12,947 nucleotides of DNA from an uncultured Alistipes sp. (GTDB taxonomy: Bacteria; Bacteroidota; Bacteroidia; Bacteroidales; Rikenellaceae), in contig URBJ01000061.1 of the NCBI GenBank assembly GCA_900546005.1, positions 1-12,947 on the forward strand, in the 5' to 3' direction. Position numbers and translations under genes: made by a program. The notes below the pieces were generated by a model, which worked only from the letters and a program-made list of their open reading frames with translations, did no database searches and was not told the origin of the DNA. Positions 7,068 to 12,947 of this stretch are shown one piece after another. The stretch's first letter is position 1. Every line of letters begins with the position of its first letter.

Positions 7068-8224
7068 AAGAGATGAAATCGGCGATCCTTTTGGGGACAG
7101 CCTATCCCTATCGGGGAGGGTTGGCCGGAACCAACCAGACGTTGACCCGGACTTTTATTCAGGAGGGGATCGCTTGTCGGATCATTACCTTTACGTTGCA
7201 GTACCCCTCTTTCCTCTTTCCCGGAAAGAGTCAGTATGATGACGGTCCGGCTCCCGAGGGGGTCGATATTACCCGTATGCTCAACTCGGTCAATCCGATC
7301 AGCTGGATCCGCACCGGGCTGAAGATTGCGCGTGAGCGACCCGATGTGTTGATCGTGCGCTACTGGATTCCGCAGATGGCCCCGGCTTTCGGGACCGTGT
7401 GCCGGATTGCCCGGCGGAAAGGAGTCCGGACGATCGCGGTGTTGGATAACGTAATCCCGCACGAGAAACGACTCTTCGATACCTCTTTGACCAAATATTT
7501 TCTCGGATCGATCGATGGGTTTATCTATATGTCCGAGCAGGTCTGTCGTGATTTAAGGCTGTTTAAGCCTTCCAGTCCGGCTATTTTTTCGCCCCATCCG
7601 ATGTACACGAACTACGGAGAGAAGATGGACCGGGAGGAGGCATGCCGTTTGTTGCGGATCGATCCGGATTGCCGCTATACGATGTTTTTCGGTTTTGTGC
7701 GCGATTACAAGGGGCTGGATCTGTTGCTCGATGCGTGGGCGGAACTTTATCGCAGAGGCAAGCTCGACGGGCATCGGCTGATCATCGCCGGTGAATATTA
7801 TAGCGGAAAGGAGCGCTACATGAGTCAGATCGATCGGCTCGGTATTCGAAATACGATTCTGATGTTCGACTATTTCGTTCCGGACGACGAAGTGGCGCGG
7901 TTCTTCTCGGTGAGCGATCTGGTTGTACAGCCCTACCGTGATGCCACGCAGAGCGGAGTGACGCAGGTGGCCTACTATTTCGATGTGCCGATGATCGTTA
8001 CCGATGTCGGCGGATTGCGCGAGATTGTTCCCGATCAGGAGGTAGGGTTTGTCGTTCCGCCTCGATATGAAGCCATTGCAGAGGCAATAGACCGTTTCTA
8101 TACCGAAAATTTGGCCGAACCGTTTAAGGAAAATATACGAAAATACAAAGTACGCTTTACTTGGGAGCGGATGGTCGAGAATTTTAAAACGCTTTTTCGG
8201 AAAATTTCTGAAAAAACCGAATAA
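7064..8224 (+). CDS. Family 4 glycosyltransferase (GT-B fold)
   Basis: This is a cytoplasmic GT-B glycosyltransferase; donor and acceptor are unknown. The 386-residue product has the N-terminal acceptor domain with a glycine-rich loop (AYPYRGGLAGTN, about 13-24), conserved-looking blocks FTLQYPSFLFPGKSQY and DNVIPHEKR, and a Glycos_transf_1-like C-terminal domain with FFGFVRDYKGLDLLLDA (about 208-224), IIAGEYY, and QPYRDATQSGVTQVAYYFDVP (289-309) followed by VTDVGGLREIV. In this last block the usual first Glu of the GT4 E-x7-E donor-site pattern is not apparent; the stretch is TQSGVTQ. This looks typical of its Bacteroidota clade rather than a defect. The start ATG 7064 overlaps the GH3 stop by four bases. 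The 3' end contains a near-palindromic AT-rich stretch (8193-8215) just before the next promoter. Confidence 0.87.
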   Translation: MKEMKSAILLGTAYPYRGGLAGTNQTLTRTFIQEGIACRIITFTLQYPSFLFPGKSQYDDGPAPEGVDITRMLNSVNPISWIRTGLKIARERPDVLIVRYWIPQMAPAFGTVCRIARRKGVRTIAVLDNVIPHEKRLFDTSLTKYFLGSIDGFIYMSEQVCRDLRLFKPSSPAIFSPHPMYTNYGEKMDREEACRLLRIDPDCRYTMFFGFVRDYKGLDLLLDAWAELYRRGKLDGHRLIIAGEYYSGKERYMSQIDRLGIRNTILMFDYFVPDDEVARFFSVSDLVVQPYRDATQSGVTQVAYYFDVPMIVTDVGGLREIVPDQEVGFVVPPRYEAIAEAIDRFYTENLAEPFKENIRKYKVRFTWERMVENFKTLFRKISEKTE

Positions 8225-8230
8225 AAAATA

Positions 8231-8238
8231 TATTTTTG
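8231..8238 (+). promoter_or_regulatory. -7 element of a likely promoter for the deoxynucleoside kinase unit
   Basis: TATTTTTG matches TAnnTTTG exactly and lies in the 38-bp gap after the GT4 gene, 32 bp before the kinase ATG. The -33 box is poor; TTTC at 8205-8208, with 22 bases between, is the best candidate. It suggests that the kinase, methyltransferase and lipoprotein genes can be transcribed apart from trkA-GH3-GT4. Confidence 0.5.
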
Positions 8239-8262
8239 TAGAAACCGTTGAGATAAAGGGAT

Positions 8263-8874
8263 ATGTATATCGCGATAACAGGAAATATAGGGTGCGGCAA
8301 AACTTCGCTGACACGCATTCTCTCCGAGCGGACGGGTGCCAAGGCCTATTTCGAGGAGAGCGATAATCCGTATATCGGCGATTTTTATGAAGATATGAAC
8401 CGGTGGTCGTTTAATCTGCAGATCTATTTTCTCGGGCAGCGTATCCAGCGGGCTCAGGAGATCCTGAAGACCGGAAGCGATCTGATTCAGGACCGAACCA
8501 TATATGAGGATGCCTATATTTTTGCCTCCAACCTGCACGAAAGCGGATTGATGGCCTCGCGCGATTTCGATACCTATATGAAGATTTTCGATTTGGCGAC
8601 GGCTTTGATTCCGGTTCCCGATCTGTTGATCTATCTCAAGGCAAGCGTCCCTACCTTGATCCATCAGATCAAAAAAAGGGGGAGAGCCTATGAGATGAGC
8701 ATTCAGGAGGAGTATCTCGAACGTCTGAACCGGAAATATACCGAGTGGATCGAGCATGAGTATCGGGGAGAGGTGATTACAATCGACGTGGACCATACCG
8801 ATTTTATTGCCGACGCGACGTTGCTGGACGGTGTGGTTGCCCGGATTCAGGAGATCAAAAACATGGGCCGATGA
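8263..8874 (+). CDS. Deoxynucleoside kinase
   Basis: Deoxynucleoside kinases phosphorylate salvaged deoxynucleosides with ATP to give monophosphates for DNA synthesis. The 203-residue product has the dNK fold landmarks: the P-loop GNIGCGKTS at residues 7-15, EESDNPY with the base/ribose-contacting Glu near 31-32, the DRT motif at 77-79 followed by IYEDAYIF, and the Arg-rich lid KKRGRAYE at 137-144. Length is normal for bacterial enzymes of the dGK/dAK/dCK type; which base is preferred cannot be decided here. ATG 8263 has AAAGGG just before it and follows a -7 element at 8231. Its TGA overlaps the next gene's ATG (ATGA at 8871-8874), indicating an operon with the rRNA methyltransferase. Confidence 0.92.
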   Translation: MYIAITGNIGCGKTSLTRILSERTGAKAYFEESDNPYIGDFYEDMNRWSFNLQIYFLGQRIQRAQEILKTGSDLIQDRTIYEDAYIFASNLHESGLMASRDFDTYMKIFDLATALIPVPDLLIYLKASVPTLIHQIKKRGRAYEMSIQEEYLERLNRKYTEWIEHEYRGEVITIDVDHTDFIADATLLDGVVARIQEIKNMGR

Positions 8875-10256
8875 TGAATCATTCCATTTCGTTGCCCGAT
8901 CCGTTTTGCCGGATGATCGAGAGCCAGCTCGGATCGGAGGCAGCTGCAGCACTGTTCGATTCGTTACAGAGTGAACCGCCCGTTTCGGTGCGATACAATC
9001 CATATAAACTAAGAGAGGGTGCAGAGCAATGGAATCCGAAGCAGGAGGTGGTTCCTTGGTGCCGGGATGGCCGTTATCTGGCTTCCCGTCCGCAGTTTAC
9101 GCTCGATCCGTTGTTCCATGGCGGAGCTTACTATGTACAGGAGGCCGCCTCGATGTTTCTTGAACAGATTTTTCGGAGTGTGTTCGATGGGCAGCGGGAA
9201 GCACTGCGGGTGTTGGATCTCTGTGCTGCGCCCGGCGGTAAGACGACGTTGTTATCGACTCTTGTCGGGACGAAAGGTGTGGTCGTAGCCAATGAGGTGA
9301 TCCGTTCCCGGGCGGCAATTTTGGCCGATAATGTGCGGCGTTGGGGAATCGGCAATACGGTCGTAACGAGCAACGATCCGGCCCATTTCAGCGCTTTTCA
9401 CCACGTTTTCGATGCGGTGGTGGTCGATGCACCGTGTTCCGGCGAGGGAATGTTCCGTAAGGATCCGGCGTCGCGGAGCGAATGGAGCGAGCAGAACGTC
9501 AAGTTGTGTGCTGCCCGTCAGCGACGTATTCTGGAAGATGTGTGGGATGCACTGCGCCCGGAGGGGATTTTAGTGTACAGTACCTGTACGTTCAATCGGC
9601 TTGAGGATGAGGAGAATGTGGCGTGGCTTTGCGAACGGTACGATTGCACGCCGGTAGAGATAGCTGTTGATCCGCTTTGGGGGATTGTTTGCGGAGAGGT
9701 GCAGGGGATTCCGACTTTTCGTTTCTTCCCGGGGCGGACGAAGAGCGAAGGTTTTTTTGTCGCAGTGTTGCGAAAGGAGGGGGCCGGAAAGGAGAAGATG
9801 CCTCAGGCCCGGAAGAAGGTCTTTTCGGCGCTCAGGAGTAACGAGGAGCAGGAGGTGGCCCGATGGATCGACGGTTCGGGTGACAAGAGCTTTGCCGCGA
9901 TTGATAAAACGGTCTATATCTATGATCGGGAGCAGTTCTCGTTTATCCGACAGATTTCCGAGTGTATGAACGTGATCTATTCCGGAGTGCCTGCCGGCCA
10001 GTTTTTCGGGGCCGATTTCAAGCCCGATCCGGCATTGGCGCTCTTTTATGGGGTTTCGAAAGATCGGGTCGCCGTTGTAGACCTGCCTTTGGAACCGGCT
10101 TTGGATTATTTGAGAAAACAGAGTGTAGACCCTCGACTGTTTGAAGAGGGGATGAATCTGGTGTGTTATGAAGGCATGCCGTTGGGATGGATCAAACGGA
10201 TTGGGAACCGTTGCAACAACCTCTATCCCAAAGAGTCAAGAATTTTTCAGCTATAA
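8871..10256 (+). CDS. RsmF/NOL1-NOP2-sun family RNA (cytosine-5) methyltransferase
   Basis: This family uses S-adenosylmethionine to methylate C5 of cytosines, usually in 16S rRNA (RsmB/RsmF) and sometimes tRNA. The 461-residue product shows an N-terminal RNA-binding part with SVRYNP (39-44), the SAM motif DLCAAPGGKT (116-125), motif IV DAPCSGEGMFRKDP (186-199) with Cys189, and motif VI STCTF with catalytic-type Cys239. The C-terminal third (about 340-461) ends in a PUA-like domain with GMPLGWIKRI and NNLYPKESRIF, as in RsmF and unlike RsmB. The RsmF-like assignment is good; the exact target base is inferred. Start is ATG 8871 or the adjacent ATG 8874. The lipoprotein frame that follows is in the same frame, separated only by this gene's TAA and six codons. 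Confidence 0.92.
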   Translation: MMNHSISLPDPFCRMIESQLGSEAAAALFDSLQSEPPVSVRYNPYKLREGAEQWNPKQEVVPWCRDGRYLASRPQFTLDPLFHGGAYYVQEAASMFLEQIFRSVFDGQREALRVLDLCAAPGGKTTLLSTLVGTKGVVVANEVIRSRAAILADNVRRWGIGNTVVTSNDPAHFSAFHHVFDAVVVDAPCSGEGMFRKDPASRSEWSEQNVKLCAARQRRILEDVWDALRPEGILVYSTCTFNRLEDEENVAWLCERYDCTPVEIAVDPLWGIVCGEVQGIPTFRFFPGRTKSEGFFVAVLRKEGAGKEKMPQARKKVFSALRSNEEQEVARWIDGSGDKSFAAIDKTVYIYDREQFSFIRQISECMNVIYSGVPAGQFFGADFKPDPALALFYGVSKDRVAVVDLPLEPALDYLRKQSVDPRLFEEGMNLVCYEGMPLGWIKRIGNRCNNLYPKESRIFQL

Positions 10257-10274
10257 TTCGTAATTCGCGTTTTT

Positions 10275-10844
10275 GTGCGTTGTTTTGTCCTCGTTTTGTT
10301 GTTGTTTTGTTGCGGCTGTGCTGGCCGTATGGAAAAGAACGGTCCTGCGGTTATCTATTATTCAATGAACGATTCGGAAGAGGGACAGAGTCTTTTTCAA
10401 AATGATTCGTTGGCGGGGAAGGATACGCGGGGGAGCAAAGACCTAACTTCCGGAGAGGAGGTGTGGGGGATTCGGTTGCGGGTGGCAGATGTGACGCCTG
10501 CGGGGCTGACGCTGATTTGTGAGCAGTCGGGTGGAAATCCGACCGGAGAGTTGCAGACCGGTCCTATGTTTTGGTTGGAGCGACAGGTTGACGGGGTGTG
10601 GGAAAATGTGGAACGGAGGCAGTCCGGAGAAGATGCGGATGCGGTTTATGCTTTCGAAGATATTGCGTATATTCTTCAGAAAGGTAGTTCGAGGGTATGG
10701 AGGATCAAATGGTCGTATCTTTATGGAGATCTGCCCGGTGGAAGGTACCGGATCGGTAAAAGGATTTCAGATTTCCGAGGAACCGGTGATTACGATATGC
10801 GGAGTTATTATGCGGAGTTTGAGGTCATGACCAATAAAAAATAG
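10275..10844 (+). CDS. Predicted lipoprotein with a bacterial Ig-like (Big_14-type) domain
   Basis: Function is unknown. The 189-residue product starts with a short hydrophobic signal sequence, MRCFVLVLLLFCCGC, with Cys15 as the likely lipidated residue after CCG; it would be anchored to a membrane facing the periplasm or outside. From about residue 64 to 184 it resembles the Ig-like domain of the Big_14 type: a strand GLTLICEQS, FWLERQVDGVWENV, IKWSYLYGDLPGGRYRIGKRI and a final YYAEFEV. The start is GTG 10275, with no clear ribosome site; an ATT at 10263 would give a signal peptide four residues longer. It begins 18 bp after the methyltransferase stop, in the same frame. It ends at a strong hairpin (10838-10869). 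The Ig-like call rests on remembered pattern, not on a search. Confidence 0.75.
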   Translation: MRCFVLVLLLFCCGCAGRMEKNGPAVIYYSMNDSEEGQSLFQNDSLAGKDTRGSKDLTSGEEVWGIRLRVADVTPAGLTLICEQSGGNPTGELQTGPMFWLERQVDGVWENVERRQSGEDADAVYAFEDIAYILQKGSSRVWRIKWSYLYGDLPGGRYRIGKRISDFRGTGDYDMRSYYAEFEVMTNKK

Positions 10845-10869
10845 AGACGGTAAACACCGTCTCTATTTT
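10838..10869. terminator. Bidirectional intrinsic terminator between the lipoprotein gene and asnA
   Basis: A perfect 14-bp stem, AAAATAGAGACGGT (10838-10851) with ACCGTCTCTATTTT (10856-10869), closes a 4-nt loop AAAC. Both sides are A/T flanked, so each strand has a U-rich tail. The lipoprotein stop codon TAG (10842-10844) is inside the stem. It serves the lipoprotein gene and the converging asnA. Confidence 0.92.
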
Positions 10870-10893
10870 ATTTCGTGTGTTATCGCAGATCGA

Positions 10894-11931
10894 TTAAGCC
10901 AATACGATACCGGCTTCGGCACACTCCTTTCGCATGGATTCCGGCCAGATGCTGCTTTGGATCTCGCCGATGTGTGCTTTACGCAACAGGTACATGCAGA
11001 GGCGCGATTGTCCGATTCCACCGCCGATCGTGCAGGGCAGGGCCCCGGAGAGCAGCTTTTGGTGGAAATAGAGCGACCGTTTTGCCTCCTGTCCGTGCAT
11101 TTTCAGTTGGCGTTCGAGAGCGGCTTCGTCTACACGGATTCCCATGCTCGATACCTCGAACGCACTGTTAAGAACCGGATTCCACAACAGCAGATCGCCG
11201 TTCAGTCCGACATAACTCTCTTCGTTCGGGGTGCTCCAGTCGTCGTAGTCTGCGGCACGGCCGTCGTGAGGTATTCCGTCCGAGAGCGGAGCTCCGATAC
11301 CGATGACAAAGACGGCTCCATACTTGCGTACGATCTCATTCTCCCGCTCCTTGGGCGTTTTGCCCGGATAGAGGTCCAACAGCTCTTGTGCATGGATAAA
11401 ATGGATCTCCTCGGGTAAAAACGGTACCAGTTGAGGGAAATCGACGTACAGTTTGTTTTCCGTCACTTTGATCGCTTCGTAGATACGGCGAACCGTTTTT
11501 TTGAGGAACGCGATGTTGCGCTGTTCGCGGGAGATCACCTTCTCCCAATCCCATTGGTCGACATAGAGCGAGTGGAGGTTGTCCAGCTCCTCATCGGGCC
11601 GCAGGGCGTTCATGTCGGTATAGATACCGCGTCCTTCGGGCATCTTCATTTCGGCTAATTTCAACCGTTTCCATTTGGCTAATGAGTGTACCACTTCGGC
11701 ACGTTGTTCGTTCATATCCCGGATCGGAAACGAAACCGGACGTTCCACGCTGTTCAGGTCGTCGTTGATTCCTGTTCCCGAAAGGACCACCATCGGAGCC
11801 GTTACGCGCAGCAAAACCAACTGGGCCGAGAGGTTCTCCTGAAACATATCTTTGACGAGTTTGATCGCCTTTTCGGTATTTTCGGTATTTTCAAGCAGGT
11901 TCCGGTAACCTGCAGGTTTAATAAGTGCCAT
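10894..11931 (-). CDS. asnA: Aspartate--ammonia ligase (asparagine synthetase A)
   Basis: AsnA makes asparagine from aspartate, ammonia and ATP through an aspartyl-adenylate; it has a class II aminoacyl-tRNA-synthetase-like core and acts in the cytoplasm. The 345-residue product shows the family phrases GTGINDDLNSVERPVSFPI (about 52-70), AEVVHSLAKWKR, GIYTDMNA, HSLYVDQWDWE (120-130), KYGAVFVIGIG, DGRAADYDDW, NGDLLLWN and the motif-3-like GGGIGQSRLCMYLLRKAHIGE (303-323). Length fits the Bacteroidota form, slightly longer than the 330 residues of E. coli. ATG 11931 is chosen; the frame continues up to a TTG at 11952 that would overlap tyrS, with no family similarity. It follows tyrS by 10 bp, so transcription from the tyrS promoter is likely. 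It ends before the hairpin at 10838-10869. Confidence 0.96.
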   Translation of the reverse strand: MALIKPAGYRNLLENTENTEKAIKLVKDMFQENLSAQLVLLRVTAPMVVLSGTGINDDLNSVERPVSFPIRDMNEQRAEVVHSLAKWKRLKLAEMKMPEGRGIYTDMNALRPDEELDNLHSLYVDQWDWEKVISREQRNIAFLKKTVRRIYEAIKVTENKLYVDFPQLVPFLPEEIHFIHAQELLDLYPGKTPKERENEIVRKYGAVFVIGIGAPLSDGIPHDGRAADYDDWSTPNEESYVGLNGDLLLWNPVLNSAFEVSSMGIRVDEAALERQLKMHGQEAKRSLYFHQKLLSGALPCTIGGGIGQSRLCMYLLRKAHIGEIQSSIWPESMRKECAEAGIVLA

Positions 11932-11941
11932 ATAGCGCAGT

Positions 11942-12947
11942 TTATTTTGCAATGATCAAGAAATAATTTTTCTTACCCTTTTGAATCAGCAGATATTTAT
12001 CGGAGATCAAGTCCGATTCCGTCACCGCGACATCAATCGATGCGATCTTCTTTTTGTTGAGCGAGACGCCACCGCCTTGAATCAGCTTGCGGGCTTCGCC
12101 CTTTGACGGAAAGATCGCTGCATGTTCCGTGCAGAGGGAGATTACACCGACACCACCTTCGCGGAGCAGCGATACGGGGATTTCGTATTGGGGAATCCCC
12201 TCAAAAACTTGGAGGAAGGTCTCTTCATCGATTTTGCGCAGCGTGTCGGTCGTAGCGTTGCCGAACAGAATCTCGGAGGCCTCCACGGCTTTGTTGTACT
12301 CCTCTTCGTTGTGGACCATGATGGTGACCTCACGTGCCAGTGTTTTTTGCAGTTTCCGCAAATGGGGCGCTTCACGGTGGGCGGCGATCAGCGATTCGAC
12401 CGTATCGCGATCGAGCATCGTAAAGATGCGGATGTAGCGTTCGGCATCTTCGTCGCTGGTGTTGAGCCAAAACTGATAGAACTTGTATGGAGAGGTGTAT
12501 CGGGGATTGAGCCAGATGTTTCCGCTTTCTGTTTTTCCGAATTTCGTGCCGTCGGCCTTCTTGATCAGCGGACATGTCAGACCAAAGGCCTCTCCACCCG
12601 TTTTGCGTCGGATCAGTTCGGTTCCCGTCGTGATGTTGCCCCACTGATCCGATCCGCCCAACTGCAGTTTGCAGTTTTTATGCTGGTAGAGATACAGAAA
12701 ATCGGTCCCCTGTACCAACTGATAGGTAAATTCGGTGAACGACATACCGTCACCTTCGCCGTTGAACCGCTTTTTGACCGAGTCCTTAGCCATCATGTAG
12801 TTTACCGTGATGCACTTTCCGATGTCCCGGATGAACTCCAGAAACGAAAAGTTTTTCATCCAGTCGTAGTTGTTGACCAATTCGGCAGCGTTCGGAGCGT
12901 CCGATTCGAAGTCGACGAGGTGGGTGAGCTGTTTTTTGATGCCCTCC
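11942..12947 (-). CDS. tyrS: Tyrosyl-tRNA synthetase, 5' part beyond the window
   Basis: TyrS charges tRNA-Tyr with tyrosine; it is a class I enzyme acting as a cytoplasmic dimer. The frame is open to the right edge of the window: bases before the internal ATG at 12880 encode [18 protein letters not shown] leading into [12 protein letters not shown], so the N-terminal region with the HIGH motif lies outside. Visible parts are [36 protein letters not shown] (tyrosine/ATP site), the KMSKS-equivalent KFGKT (12544-12530), and the C-terminal S4-like RNA-binding domain with [14 protein letters not shown], ending [15 protein letters not shown]. Bacterial TyrRS commonly has KFGKS/T here, so this is not a defect. 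asnA follows 10 bp after its stop codon. Confidence 0.96.
   Translation of the reverse strand, partial: EGIKKQLTHLVDFESDAPNAAELVNNYDWMKNFSFLEFIRDIGKCITVNYMMAKDSVKKRFNGEGDGMSFTEFTYQLVQGTDFLYLYQHKNCKLQLGGSDQWGNITTGTELIRRKTGGEAFGLTCPLIKKADGTKFGKTESGNIWLNPRYTSPYKFYQFWLNTSDEDAERYIRIFTMLDRDTVESLIAAHREAPHLRKLQKTLAREVTIMVHNEEEYNKAVEASEILFGNATTDTLRKIDEETFLQVFEGIPQYEIPVSLLREGGVGVISLCTEHAAIFPSKGEARKLIQGGGVSLNKKKIASIDVAVTESDLISDKYLLIQKGKKNYFLIIAK

Noticed and set aside
8098..9003. Minus-strand frame of about 300 codons across the GT4 end, the kinase and the methyltransferase start
   Set aside because: It is antisense to three supported genes, including P-loop and lid motifs, and no domain was recognised in it.
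11932..11952. TTG 11952 as the start of asnA, overlapping tyrS
   Set aside because: The added seven residues are not family-like, and ATG 11931 fits the AsnA N-terminus.
12530..12544. KFGKT in TyrS as a damaged KMSKS motif
   Set aside because: Bacterial TyrRS enzymes commonly carry KFGKS or KFGKT at this place, so it is normal.
1..12947. CRISPR arrays, tRNA or rRNA genes, insertion sequences, integrase or toxin-antitoxin genes
   Set aside because: No regularly spaced direct repeats, cloverleaf or rRNA-like sequence, or transposase/integrase motifs were seen on either strand; intergenic gaps are all under 200 bp.

Overview
The window reads as chromosomal DNA of an anaerobic Bacteroidota, order Bacteroidales. 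The evidence is the protein sequences themselves (HemD, MurA, AsnA, TyrS and the GT4 protein all have the wording typical of Bacteroides/Alistipes relatives) and promoters of the Bacteroides type (TTTG near -33, TAnnTTTG near -7). The moderately GC-rich coding sequence would fit a Rikenellaceae/Alistipes-like organism, but that placement is inference. It is mostly core genome: no tRNA, rRNA, insertion sequence, phage gene, integrase or CRISPR array was seen.

Layout: (1) about 1-1340, plus strand: the 3' part of hemD, then rnpA and yidD, the last two overlapping. (2) about 1380-1430: a bidirectional hairpin terminator. (3) about 1480-4020, minus strand: a small Cys-rich membrane protein and a GT2 glycosyltransferase in one transcription unit, followed by murA, which has its own well-formed promoter. 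(4) about 4020-4200: a divergent promoter region. (5) 4201-8224, plus strand: trkA, a GH3-family acyl-adenylating enzyme and a GT4 glycosyltransferase, tightly packed. (6) 8263-10844, plus strand: a deoxynucleoside kinase, an RsmF-like rRNA m5C methyltransferase and a lipoprotein with an Ig-like domain, probably with their own promoter. (7) about 10838-10869: a second bidirectional terminator. (8) 10894-12947, minus strand: tyrS (5' end beyond the window) followed 10 bp later by asnA.

The themes are housekeeping: haem synthesis, RNase P and membrane protein insertion, the first step of peptidoglycan synthesis, potassium uptake control, nucleoside salvage, rRNA modification and amino acid/tRNA charging. 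Less understood parts are the GH3-GT4 pair with overlapping start and stop codons, the small Cys-rich membrane protein upstream of the GT2 enzyme, and the Ig-like lipoprotein. MurA has Asp where most bacteria have the fosfomycin-reactive Cys, so its insensitivity to that drug can be predicted. I found no convincing evidence of a wholly new system; the best leads are the GH3-GT4 pair, the small Cys-rich protein, and nested alternative hairpins between the GT2 gene and murA.
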